DNA of 64,000 nucleotides, taken from the NCBI GenBank assembly GCA_002989075.1, contig PSQN01000017.1, positions 2,301,453 to 2,365,452 of the forward strand. Reading direction: 5' to 3'. Positions 1-10,823 of the stretch are shown here, piece after piece. How positions within the stretch are numbered: the stretch's first letter is position 1; the number at the start of each line of letters is the position of its first letter. Made by a program: the position numbers and the translations under genes. The DNA comes from Arthonia radiata. Taxonomy: Eukaryota > Ascomycota > Arthoniomycetes > Arthoniales > Arthoniaceae. Below the pieces are notes generated by a model that saw only the letters and a program-made list of their open reading frames with translations, had not been told where the DNA came from and made no database searches.

Positions 1-543
1 AGACTTTGCATCTGCACCCCAGAGAAAGCCTTTCGCTACAATTGTCCCGAGCGGTGCATGAGCAGTCACGGGCCTCAAGCAATGGTCAATGTTGTACTCG
101 AGGTTGTCAACAAGGTCATTATCTGGGTAATCTGTGACAACAGCCAGTTTTGCGCCGCACATGACTGCCAGGAGTGAAGGAAGACCAGCACCTGCACCAA
201 GCTCTAGCACTGTTTTCCCACGGAGGTACCAATCTTTCTGCTCCTCCAGATACTTGGATATGATTACAGAGGCCTGCCACAGATGATGACCCTGAGCACT
301 GGTCAGACTTTGGCAGAGGCTTTGGCACTGACCCTATCCGGCGTGGGTGTAGTGATTGGATGCCTATTCGAGGCGCTTTCTTACCCACAGTGGACTCTGA
401 CCAACAAGCCGGAGGTGGAGCTCATGACCGTTTTGCGACGTGTACGACTGGAACGTATGCTCGGCCGGTTCTTGATAATATCCTTGCGGCTCATTGAAGA
501 TACTGAGTAAATCATCGGCGCCGTCGTCGTTGTTGGCTGGCAT
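1..543 (-). CDS. EFM7: Protein N-terminal/lysine methyltransferase EFM7 (partial, 3' end outside window)
   Basis: Class I SAM-dependent methyltransferase of the EFM7/NNT1 family, which in yeast methylates the N-terminus and a nearby lysine of elongation factor eEF1A in the cytosol. Exon 1 (543-385) encodes a start resembling the family: an acidic stretch, then EPQGYYQEP and LRLVGQSPLW. A 93-nt intron (384-292, GTAAG...CAG) is followed by exon 2 (291-1), starting GHHLWQASVIISKYLEE. It contains the SAM-binding motif VLELGAGAGLPSLLAV and the acidic motif VVTDYPDND. The frame is open to the window edge, so about 150 residues are visible and the C-terminal half is missing. It is divergent from the copper-fist gene. 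The family call is firm; the exact substrate is inferred from yeast. Confidence 0.9.
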
Positions 544-1316
544 CTTTACCTCTTAAGTTTCCAGCACACAACATTCTAATACTCAGCCGAGTCTCCATAT
601 GTGCATATCCAGCTCTTGCCGGATGTGGCAATCATAATCTATATCGCCTACGCGAGTCATTAGACCCTGCGGCTCTAAATTGGTCAGCCACCAGGCTCTA
701 CTCCATGCGTTAATCCACTTCATCGCTGCATCTTGGTTAACCGTCCTGAAAGTGTCCAATTGCGATACCGTCGAGCTCCACTTTGACATTGATCTTGCGC
801 CGTCTTATATTCAAATGCGTTGTAGAGCAAAGACAATTGGAGCGGCCAGGTCACTTTCTGAAGATGATGTCAAAACTTGCTCATGTTTCTGTAAGACGTC
901 TCGAATCGTTCGAGAAGCCTTCTCCCCCTCCATCTCTCTCACAAAACCCAATCTGGTGGATCCATTTCCTCTTTCGTTGACAGCCCTTCCCCGCCAATGC
1001 CTGTGGCGCACCTACCTTGATGATCGTTCAGCCATCCCCAACTAGTGGACCAGCAACAGCAGTCTCCACCAAGTGCAACTACGACTGGGCTGTCAACAAC
1101 TGTATTACGCTCGCGTTGAATCATTACTGAGCGTGATCGAGCACGGCAAGAGCTAGTCATTCTCGTTCGCAGCCCTTTTACATCTCTCGTCGCCTCTTAT
1201 GCAGCGTTCCGACGCCATGGGCCTCGACACTCCTATACGATAGCTATCAGATCTTGCTGCAATATCAATAAAATCGAGCAATGATCCGGCTTGGCTTTAG
1301 CTGAGCACGGTTAGCA
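544..1316. other. Intergenic region, divergent promoter of EFM7 and copper-fist gene
   Basis: This holds the upstream regions of two divergent genes. A weak minus-strand coding possibility exists at about 811-1125: two short frames could be joined by an intron and include RTIRDVLQKHEQVLTSSSES. I do not recognise a family and do not call it a gene. No clear TATA or copper-response motif was identified. Confidence 0.4.
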
Positions 1317-4300
1317 ATGTTACTGCAGGTGCCCGGCACCGACCGAACTATCAGAGTTGCCTGGTTAGCGCCCTCAGGCCATTGGACCCCAGACGCTTTT
1401 GCTGATATTCTTTCACACCAGCAAGGAATGCATTTACGGTCATCGAGCACCCCATTGCGGTCACCTCGCCAAAGTTCTTGTCGAAGTTCGTGCGCCTGGC
1501 CGACCGCGAGTACGCTGCTTGCATGGCCGAGGCTATGAGGGCATAGATCGCTGCAGAACTTGCTTCCCAGCAGCAGCCTACGTCGTTCCTGGACACAGTA
1601 AGCGTTCTGGCGCAAAAATTTGTTCATTCCTGACTCCGCTAGAAACCAAGCTTGGAAAGTGTGAGTGTCACAGCAACCCAAAAGAACCGATCCGAGATGC
1701 AGAGAGGGCGCCTCAAGACATCGCCGAAGCACACGAGGACGAACGAGAGAAGGCGAAGGAATGGCGCAGGCTCAGAGCGACCAAAGGCACTCTACCTCAA
1801 GATTTGCAGCCGCCAAGTCATAAGAAGAGTATACCGGCTAGTCAATTCGCGAAACCCGAGACGCCAGGCTTTCAGAGCGGTCCAGGTTGCCCCAGCCTGT
1901 ATGCTTTCCCACAGTGATGATGTTCTTGGATCAATTGCTGACAGGAGTCTAGGCCTCGTTCTAGTACTCAATTTTTGCAGGGGTCAGCAAATCCTGGCTG
2001 CTGTAAACCAACTCACGAGAACCCGTCTGAATCAGTTTCCAATGCAAAGCGAAGGAAGGTGGTCCAGGTCCAGCCGTGGGAAGAATCTACGAGCGGTGGA
2101 TCGAATGTCTCTAGAGAATCTGACAATTGCAATTGCCCGCCCGGCGAATGCTCATGTGTCGGCTGCTCGGATCATCCAAACAATGCGGCTACCATTAGGA
2201 TGGTTGACCAGCTCTGGAAAGATCAAGGCATCATGTTGGAGGAAGAGGCTAGGAGCCGCCAGAACCAACCGGGCTCTGTTTCAGCAGTGCCCAATATTGA
2301 ACCTCCAGCACCGCCACCATCTAGCAGCCACCGATATACGTTTTCTGCGCAGCGTTCACAGCTTCCAAACGCGCAACAGAGCTACCCGCCGACTTCTGGC
2401 GTGCGTGCGACCCAAGCTCCAGCTCAAGGCTCTGGGTTATTCCCACAAGCGTCTCACGCAACATCTGCCGAGACGTCCACAGACCCGATGTCGGGAATGG
2501 TGACACAGACGCCGTCGTGGCTCCCAGAAGGGCTGTCAAAACAGCCTTACGAGGATTCCTCGCAAGAAGCAGGAGCAGGTCTTCTTCTTACACAACCAGT
2601 CAACGAGTGAGTACTCTCGCGACTTATTATTCTTCCGCCGGCTGACTTAGCGTCTCAGATTTAATTATCAACCATACACCTTGATGGATACATGCATTAA
2701 TCTGAACTGCATGTGTGGCTTTGGCTGCACATGTGAAGGCTGCTTTCAGCACGTCGGTCACGGTGAATTCTCAGCACCGGGGAACCTCATCTTCGAAGAA
2801 AGCACGGACCTCATTAGTCCTCTGGAGCAGCCAATGCATCCTCAAGCAGAACCTCAGTCGTCACATTCGTGCTGTTCTCAGACGGGAGACCAACGCCACA
2901 CCAACCTTCAGATCCCGCCCCGGACCGCGCATTCTTCTTCGTAAGGCATCCTGCATAACCCCAAGACATCTCCGTATCTGCTTGCTAGTGGTAACCTACC
3001 TCCACAGACACCAACACCAACAAAATGCACCGCACACGTCATCACAGGCTACAGATTACTTTCCGCCTGTCCAGCCACAGCCAACCCCACATCTTCCAGT
3101 AGGGTCTGACACTCAAGTACCTCCAGAGCGGCAAGAGGGATCAGGTATAGGTCACCTGCAGTCCAGGCAATTTATTCCTCCAACATGGCAGCGAGGATAT
3201 ACGACTCGCCCACCAAAGCCACAGCCCACCTATATCACTATCGGGACAATCAATCCCCAAGACCTACCTACACCGGGTGGCGGGGACTTATCTGCAACAG
3301 ATCCTACTAGTAGTGTGGCTTCTATGGCAGAAGAGCTTCGACGGCGGTACTCTTCGCGCAGTGACCCCAGGTCCGCATCGACCACTGATGGTTCGTCTGT
3401 CTTTCACTCTCGCTCAGGGAGTTACCAAGCTACGGACTCGCAGTCACAAAGTGCCGTGGAAGGATTTGCGCCGTTTAATGAGACTGGACAGTCAGCAGGC
3501 GAGCATCAGCGCTCAGGACACGTACGTGCGATGTCACGGGCGAATCAGACTCTGAGCGAGATAGCGCTCCGCGAAACACACTCATCACACTCTACTGAGT
3601 CTGCATCCGTTCAGTCTGCACCACAAGCTCCAACATCCGCGAATATCTATTCCGGCTCAGAGCCAACACAGCAGCAACAACACCATTCTGGAACCCACCT
3701 CAGCGAGTTTCAGCACCAGTCACAAGCTCAGATACCGCAAATTGTGCAGCAACAATCGCCGCCGCTAGGTCCCCATGCTCCATCGCCTGACGCAGAATCT
3801 CAGGAACGAAGAGATTCAGCTCAGCAACACAACACATTTCAAGGACATCTCCAATCGCCAGCGCGCAATGCAGCAGAGCAATTCCCGCCTACGTTATCTC
3901 ACTCTGAAACTCGAGGAAGCCCACGGCAAACCGAGTCAGAATCTGTCCAGCAACAAAGACAGGCTCAAGCTCCCCTTACTCCCGTTGCGCCTCTACAGCA
4001 GCAGCTCGCTCACTTACATCGAGGCGCATCGTCTCCAGCACCGCCGCCGATTGACCAGTCGACGCCAATGCCCCTATTGCCCATCGACCCTGCCCTTTCG
4101 ATGACTGGGCCTCAACAAGTTTCGCCTGTGCCCGGATCGCAATAGGATGCCCCAACACATTGCTCGAGAGGCCGCTTCACTCCGCCACCGTCAACTTCCG
4201 GACAGGCCCCGACTCCCATAGGCTTTGCGTTTATCGGCAGCCCAGACTCACCCGCGGGATCACACCACACAACACTGGGGCCACAGAACGTCATGCCTAT

Positions 4301-5384
4301 ATACGCATGGCATCAAGGTCCTCCAGGCCCGTCGCATGTAGCTGTTGATTTGCCACCACCAGGCGGCTTCAGTAGGCCGTTCCTCACAGACCCACTCCCT
4401 CCTTTGAATCCAGTACCTCCTATGGGCCCAGTACCTCTTATGGACCCAGTGCTTCCGATGGACCCAGTACCTCCTATGGTTCTTCCCAATTACGGATGGC
4501 AGCAAGGTGCTCAAGGACATCACTATCAGCCTCCACAATTACCAGCCCAGGTTAGCCAGGGGCCACATTACCAGCATCCACAGTCATCGGCACAGGCTGG
4601 CCAAGGGCAGCTATATCAGCCTGCGCAGTCATCAGCACAGACTCTACAAGGACCGTCGTTGCAATCCCCGCAATTGCCGGCGCAGACTGCTCAAGCGCAG
4701 TCGCATCAGCCTCCTTACTCACCAGCGCAGGCTGCTCCAGAACTGCGTTCTCAGCCTTCTCCGTTCGGATCAAGAACTGCTCATGGAGAACCTTCTGAAC
4801 CTCGGAATTTGCCAGCAAATCGTAACCAAGGGCAGTCTTTGGGGCCTCCACGTTTGCCCGAACAATCTGGACGAGGACATCATCGTCAGCCTCCTCCGGC
4901 AGCAACACAGACAGGTCATCAGCGTCATCAGCCTGCGACATCCGGAGCACAGACGACTCAAGGGTCGGCCGCTTGGCCATCACAACTGCCGATCCCGCGT
5001 GAACAGGAACAGCCTTTATTGCCTCCTCGCCTGCCTTCAGATCACGCTCAAGGATACTCTCAACAACCCCCTCAGCCACCAGCACAGACCGGCTACAGAC
5101 ATGATTACCAGTCTCCGCAGTCATTAGCTTACGGCGGTTACCCACAGCCGCAGACGCCGGGCTTCCCGACTGGCGGTGCTTCATTTTCGCCACGTCGACC
5201 TCCGCCTGCTGCTGCTGCAAGTCATCGCGCACACGATCAGGGGCATCAGGACGCGCAGCACCTCGGAGTCACCGGTCAATATCAGCCATCTGCGAGGCGT
5301 GAGGAGGATACAGCTGATGCTCAACGCCGCGATAGTCGACAGGGGCAGCAGTCTCCAGAGAAGTCTCCAGAGAAGAGGCCATGA
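1317..5384 (+). CDS. Copper-fist transcription factor with Gln/Pro-rich repeat tail
   Basis: Likely nuclear metal-responsive regulator of the copper-fist family (Ace1/Mac1/Cuf1 type). Proposed exons: 1317-1363, 1422-1597, 1643-1885, 1988-2606, 2659-2940, 3008-4127, 4206-5384 (1,221 aa, whole codons). Splicing at 1363/1422 creates VACKECIYGHRAPHCGH, matching the family C-x2-C-x8-C-x-H zinc ligands, followed by APGRPRVRC. Two Cys-rich motifs follow: CNCPPGECSCVGC-x2-H near 2131-2175 and CMCGFGCTCEGC-x2-H near 2708-2755, like the copper-sensing repeats of Mac1/Cuf1. The remainder is low complexity, with an 18-bp repeat and a 45-bp repeat. A TAG at 4143-4145 interrupts an otherwise continuous frame; I placed it in a 3n intron (4128-4205) with a weak GTGCCC donor. 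If that intron is wrong, the protein ends at 4145. The 1598-1642 and 1886-1987 boundaries are also uncertain. The DNA-binding domain is firm; the metal sensed is inferred. Confidence 0.75.
4410..4481 (+). repeat. Four 18-bp tandem repeats in the copper-fist tail
   Basis: Four consecutive 18-bp units resembling CCAGTACCTCCTATGGGC encode a six-residue period of the type PVPPMG/PVPLMD. They are in frame with the copper-fist coding sequence. Confidence 0.9.
4527..5140 (+). repeat. 45-bp (15-residue) degenerate tandem repeat array
   Basis: About thirteen units of 14-16 codons, mostly exactly 15, follow one another in the copper-fist frame. The consensus is roughly QPPQxPAQTxQGxxY. The first units align codon by codon; later ones are more diverged. 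This is a coding minisatellite expanding a Gln/Pro-rich, possibly activating, segment. Confidence 0.85.
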
Positions 5385-5642
5385 AGCGCTTTGTGATAAG
5401 CGTGAGCACGTGCTGTGAGCGGCCACGTTGGCGAGGTGGCAAGTGTGTACAGATCATTCTTGCAAGTGTACATGATTCACAGCACCCTACATTGCTCAAG
5501 CGTATACAGATGAGCACAAGACCATTATTTAATAAGTGGAGTCTCTATACGATCCTGTGAGTGCATCGCTTGACATTGCCTTCTGTCTCCTCGCGAACAA
5601 CCTCGTTTCTCCGCTTGCCCACCACCACCCGCCCTCCCAAAC

Positions 5643-7382
5643 CTATCCAACCCCTCTTCCCTCCAAGCCCATCCCCCCGGCAATCTTCCTCCCCAACGCC
5701 TTCAGCAGAAACTGCTCCCGCGCCAAACTCCGCGTAACCCGCACAAACACACTCCCCTCGATCCTCCCCCGCTCCAGCGCCTTAGCAACCGCAAACAGCG
5801 CCTCTTCAATCCCCCGCACCTCCGCAACCACCCTATACAACTGCTCCCCCACCACCGTTGGCGCCACCAGCAATTCATCGATATCCGGCGCCTTCCTGCT
5901 TCCTGCCTCCGCGATCCCCCTGTCCGCTTCGTGCGTCGCGTCCCGCAGGATCTGTTCGTTTGCGCTGAGCGTGCGGGATAGATGTTGGAGTTGCGAGAGT
6001 TCGGAGGACATGTTTTGCAGGGACTGATGGAGCGCGGATTGTTGCGCTTGCAGGGCCGGGAGGGCGGTGGCGTTTTGGGTGAGGGTGGTTTGGAGATGGG
6101 TGTGGAGTTGTTGGGAGATGGCGGTGAGGAGGGCGTCTTTTTCGGGGTTGGGGGGGATGGGAGGTGCGGGGGGTGGTGAGGCGGTGAGGGGCGCGTCGAG
6201 GGAGAGGAGGTCCGGGAGGGATTGCTTGGAGGATTGTTGTTGCGGGGGTGGGTGCGGGATGAAATTTTGAGGGGTTTGGGTCGTGGGGGGGTAGTGCAGG
6301 TGTTGAGGGGGCGGTGGTTGGGATTGTGGCTGGTGTTGTGAGTGGAGAGGTTGTTGAAATGGCGTTTGCTGTTGTGGGACGGATGGTGGAGGATTATAGG
6401 CTTGGAACTGCCGTTGCTGAGTTGGTGCTTGCTGCTGCCAGTGCTGATTAGGTGGTGGTATCTGCTGAGGAGGTTGAAAGCTTTGGTTTAGCATCGACAT
6501 AGGTCTTTGCTGTGAGTCGTATGCGGTTGGCTTGCGTGGAGGAGGTAGAGGTGATCCGCTCATGTGCGCCGGCGTTTGCTGAGGAGACATCGAAGCTCTT
6601 CCGTCTTGAATTGATGTCTGGCCTGGTTTCGGTGGTATTGGAGGCGCACCAGCGCTCTGTCCGCGAGCATGCTGCAGGCTCGAGCTTCTCGCCGGCATGC
6701 TTCCTGATTCCGGAGGTTTAGGCGGCGGCGGAGGTGGCCGCGGACTCTGTACTTGACCAAGCGCGCGCGGACTTATGACCCGTGGATCATTGCTCGGACG
6801 TTGCTGTCCCCTCGATACCAATGGCGGCTCTTTGGCGAAGATGTCTCTCATGACGGCCACGCAATCCAATGTATTGCACCGATCCCACTGCGAGCCCCAT
6901 TGCGCGAGGTAGGGGTGATATATGCGGCCTTCAACACTGACATGCTGACCTGGGCGTACTCCCAGATCCTGTGTAGGTGTGACGTAAAGGAACGGGGGCT
7001 CGTAGGGATAGGCGTGGGGTATCCAGATGGACACAGGAAAGCGGTAGGTGGTGCCTCTGAAGTCCACTGGCAGCAGGCCTTTCAGATGTAGTAGAAGAGC
7101 AGAGCTGCCATTTTCGAATGCTGCATAGGGTGAGCTTCGAGCGCGTTGTTGAGAAAGTGTTCTGCTTGCACGTACTGTACACGTCCGTCTGCGGTTGGAG
7201 GTATGGGTGCTGAGAGAGCGTGCGAGCTACATCGCTGTAGGTGCGGCTTACATCTCGATATTCCTAGCTGGTCAGCTTCGAGGTGTTACTACGCGTAGTC
7301 AATGCGCGCAGCACTCACATACTCTCTGCAGACTGCTATGCAGCCAAGCGAGTACCTGGTCGGGTACCTGTGCGACGGCCAT
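5643..7382 (-). CDS. VPS23: ESCRT-I subunit VPS23/TSG101
   Basis: ESCRT-I component that binds ubiquitinated cargo at endosomes and passes it into the multivesicular body pathway. Exons 7382-7323, 7263-7176 and 7120-5643 give 541 aa. Splicing restores the UEV domain (about residues 1-140): VLAWLHSSLQREYRDVSRTY, then FENGSSALLLHLKGLLP, then TTYRFPVSIWIPHAYPYEPP. A long Pro/Gln-rich linker follows (about 150-390, with runs of PPPPPP). Next come a coiled coil and the C-terminal steadiness box (VVGEQLYRVVAEVRGIEEAL ... LAREQFLLKALGRK). The introns are 59 and 55 nt with normal GT-AG ends. It shares a 352-bp divergent promoter with NHP2. Confidence 0.95.
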
Positions 7383-7734
7383 GTTCAGACCAGTATCGCT
7401 CTCGTCCACTGAAGCAAGTTCTGCTATTGTTATCTCTGTGCCATCCTGTACATTGCCAAAGGCATCGTCCAGTGGGCTAGGGACTTGCTAGTGTTCTAGG
7501 CATAAAACTCGAAGGTCTACACAACGTCGACTGTATCCTTTGAAATTCGATCTTAGGGTTGTCAGCCCTGAAGACTCTTTCACACCAAAATTCGAGCTAT
7601 GGAAGCTCAAGCAAATAGCACGAAAAGCTCGCGGACAAGCTCGAAGCAGCAAACCCTCCGCCAATCTAGCACCTCCCAATCGCGATTTATTTACGCCACA
7701 CTACCTCTACCACGAATACACCGCGGTCTTCGTA
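7383..7734. other. Divergent promoter between VPS23 and NHP2
   Basis: A 352-bp intergenic region between two divergent start codons. An in-frame extension of the NHP2 frame begins at 7540, but the lysine-rich NHP2 protein most plausibly begins at the ATG at 7735. No distinct motif was identified. Confidence 0.5.
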
Positions 7735-8738
7735 ATGGCCAAAGACAAAAGCGAAACTCCGGCCGAGCGCGCCGCCCGCAAAGCCGCAAAAGCCTCCAAA
7801 AAGGACTCAAAAGCCGCCGCCGATACCGACGAGGTGCTGCACACAAAGGTCGACGACAACAGCGTTAAAAAGCACAAGAAAGACAAGCACCGCGAGAAGA
7901 AAGAAGCCAAGAAGGCGAAGGAGGATGCACTGTTGAAGGAGGCTGCGAATGGCGCCAGCAAGGACGTTGAGGAGATAGAGGAAGAGGAGGAGAAGGCAGA
8001 CGAGGAGATGGGTGGCCTAGGCGTGACGGACACGAATGGCGGCGATGTGGTGGCAGGGAAGAAGGCGCGGCCGGCGGGCGCGCTGGTGAAGTTTGCGGAC
8101 CCGTTGGCGGATGAGAAGGGGGTTAAGCGGTTGTTGAAGGGAGTGGAGAAGGGTGAGTTGCTTTCGGCTCTGGTTGGTTGAGAACGCTGGCGATGTTGGC
8201 GGGGAGCCTTGGGCTCGACGCTCGCATGCAACGGTTATGAGTGTATGGATGCTGACCGGTTACAACAGCGGCAAAGGCCAAATGCCTCAAGCGCGGCGTC
8301 AAAGAAGTCAATAAAGCGATCAAGTATACGCCGACCCGGTTTGCGTCGCCGCCAGAGTCGATCTGTATTGTCGCAGGTGACATTTCACCTATGGGTACGT
8401 TCGCCGCTTCTCCTTCCTCACCTTATGCTTCTCGTATATCCTACTATGCACCATAGTAGTAGCCGAGAAACGCTGCTAGGATCCTAGAAGCTAACGGGTA
8501 GACAGATGTAATCTCGCACATCCCCGTCTTTTGTGAAAAGCACTTCATCCCTTACGTGTTCGTGCCGTCGAGAGATAAGCTGGGTCAGGCCGGGCTTACG
8601 ACGCGACCGACCAGTGTGGTACTCGTGGGCAAAGAGGCGAAAAGTATGAGTGCGGAAGAGAAGGCGACGTGGCTGGAGGAGTATAAGAGCTTGTGCAAGA
8701 TCATTGACAAGACACCGAGGAGACAGCCGATCGTATGA
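7735..8738 (+). CDS. NHP2: H/ACA snoRNP protein NHP2
   Basis: L7Ae-family protein of H/ACA small nucleolar RNPs, which guide rRNA pseudouridylation in the nucleolus. Exons 7735-8152, 8269-8394 and 8506-8738 give 258 aa. The L7Ae core is complete: KCLKRGVKEVNKAIKYTPTR, ICIVAGDISPMDVISHIPVF, IPYVFVPSRDKLGQAG, then RPTSVVLVG. The N-terminal ~120 residues are an unusual Lys/Glu-rich extension (KKHKKDKHREKKEAKK and an EEEEEK run). Yeast NHP2 is only about 156 aa, so the extension is notable; it probably acts in nucleolar targeting or RNA contact (inference). The introns are 116 and 111 nt, longer than most in this window. Confidence 0.93.
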
Positions 8739-9388
8739 AGACATCTACATCTATCTGAGTTGCTGAGACATGAGAAGATATGGACAAAAATCGGGTTGCT
8801 GGTCTGTTTGCATAGCGAGGCGTTGTAGGCATACGATTGATTCGCGTCTGACCAAGTGGGCATCGGATAGCTGTCAGGGGCGCATCAACTTCGATCAACA
8901 AAGTTCACGCCAGTGCGGTACTTGCAGAGAGGACACACGAAAGACATTTTCGAAGTGAACGATCATTTAACTCGCAAATGAGCTGCGGCTCTTAGAGTAC
9001 ATCCAGACGAGTACGTCTGCTCTGAAGCTTCTGCAGTAACGACCGTAGCTTGAACATTCAGCCATGAGCCGACGAGCCATGACCACCAATCCAGCGCCGT
9101 CGCTGTGAGACGTCATCCATACTCAAATAGATTTCCAGAAGCGAACGTAAAATCACATTCTTTTTGTTCGTCACACTGAAGAAGGAAAAGCGCCGCCCAG
9201 CCGTTACAGTCGTTAGGTCGTCACGAAGTAGAGAACTTTGTCGTGTTTGGGATCTTGTTGCAGAGAACGCTCACAATGATTTGACTCGTCGATGGGTAGT
9301 CGCTCGCATAGAAAACAAAGGTCGTTGCTTCGTGAGTGGCCATGGGTCCGACGTCGTCGGTGCCGAATATACTTCCCGCACATCATGC
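8739..9388. other. Intergenic region between convergent NHP2 and csx1-like genes
   Basis: About 650 bp between two convergent 3' ends, presumably 3' UTRs. I see no further gene or structured RNA. Confidence 0.4.
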
Positions 9389-10823
9389 TCAGAAATCGTT
9401 CTATCGCGGTCAGCTTATCAGTCGCAGGTTCCTGTAATGTCCACGGGAATGATGCTTACCTTCATCGGCGCAAAGTTGCCGTACGGGTGCTGAGGAGGCA
9501 TACCCATCTGAGGATACACCGGCGGAGGAGGAGCCGGTCTGTAGGGAGTGCCCGCAGGGCCAGAATTGTTCTGGCTTCGTCCCCAACTAAGGCGTACGCG
9601 CGAGTTCCCAATCGGATAGCCCTGCATCTGGTTGATAGCCATCTCCGCGGCATGTCGCTGCACGAACTGGACAAAGCCGCACCCCTTGCCTGGAGGAATC
9701 TTGACATAGGTGATTTCGCCGAATCCCTGGAAGAATGACCGAAGCTCGTCTTCAGTCACGTATCCTGACAAACCCCCGACGAAAACAGTAGTATTGTTAG
9801 GGTCGGTAAATTGGTTCATCGGTTGAGGCGCACCATAAGGGGGGTAGTTCATCGGAGGAGCTCCCATTGAGTACATCCCGAGACCTTGATTAGGCATGTT
9901 CATGTGGCCGCCGGGTCCACCGGGTCCACCTGGTCCGCCAGGTCCTCCTGGTCCACCTGGGCCACCTGGGCCGCCGCCACCGCTGCCGCCCTTGTTCTTA
10001 GGAGTAGCGGTTGAGATACGCATGGGACGATTGCCGCAGTAGACGCCTTGCATCTCCGTTAGAGCGCGCTGCTGATCGCTCTCATCGGAGAATCGAACGA
10101 AGCCATAGCCTCGGGACATTCCGCTGATGGGGTCTGACATGATCTTGGCAGACTTGCATGATGGGAAGCGAGCTTGGAAGAGGGAGACCAAGACGTATTC
10201 GTTGACTTCCGGGCCAAGGTCGCCAACAAAGATGGAGAACTCGGGACCACGGTCATCACGGCTGCGATCCGCAAGCCCGCCGCCAGAAGCCCAGTTGAGC
10301 TTGAAGGGTCGCGAAGTGTTAGGGATGATGGTGCCGTTGCGCTGAAGTGCGGTGGCCGCAGCTTGTGGGGATTGGAAGTCAACAAAGCAGTAACCAGCAT
10401 TACTTCTATCCGCGATTAGTAAACAGTCATTCATCGGATAGGAAGGATGCCAATATACCCGGAAAACTTGTCACGAATCATCTTGACATTGACGTTCTCT
10501 CCAAGATTGTACCAGACGCTGCGCACAAAGTTTTCATCGATCCAAGGTTCCAATTCGCCCATCCAAAGCGTCGTCTTCGAGTCTGAACCTTGTTGCTCAG
10601 GACCTGGACCGCCACCAGCGGAGCCAGGGGGACCTTGCTGACTACCTGGGAAAGGACCTGGCGAACCTGCAGACTGGCCAGGCGGACCACCCATTGATGG
10701 CTGAGGCCCAGTTCCCGGCGCTGGAGCAGAAGCGCCTGGTGGGCCACCGGGACCGCCAGGCATGCCGGGACCCTCGGCGCCGGGGGGCTGGCCTTGCATG
10801 GACTCGTAGTTGGGGTATGACAT
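9389..10823 (-). CDS. csx1: Three-RRM mRNA-binding protein, Csx1/Nam8/TIA-1 type
   Basis: RNA-binding post-transcriptional regulator related to S. pombe Csx1 and yeast Nam8/Ngr1. Exons 10823-10459, 10405-9460 and 9400-9389 give 440 aa. A Pro/Gly-rich N-terminus precedes RRM1 (about 86-165, TTLWMGELEPW ... NAGYCFVDF, rebuilt across the first intron). RRM2 (about 180-260) has SIFVGDLGPEVNEYVL and SRGYGFVRF. A (GGP)n linker follows, then RRM3 (about 325-400) with TTVFVGGLSGYVTEDELRSF and GCGFVQF. Intron 1 (10458-10406) carries a TACTAAT branch site. The last exon is only 12 nt, encoding NDF plus stop after a 59-nt intron; if that intron were retained the protein would end SIIPVDITGTCD. Family placement is firm; the exact orthologue is less certain. 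Confidence 0.88.
9907..9980 (-). repeat. 9-bp tandem repeat encoding (GGP)n
   Basis: Eight or nine 9-bp units, read on the minus strand as GGTCCACCT-like codons, encode a Gly-Gly-Pro run between RRM2 and RRM3. It is a flexible linker whose length is likely to vary between strains. Confidence 0.85.

Noticed and set aside
1652-2503. 283-codon frame overlapping the copper-fist gene
   Set aside because: Shadow frame; the Cys-rich motifs and splice structure support the other frame.
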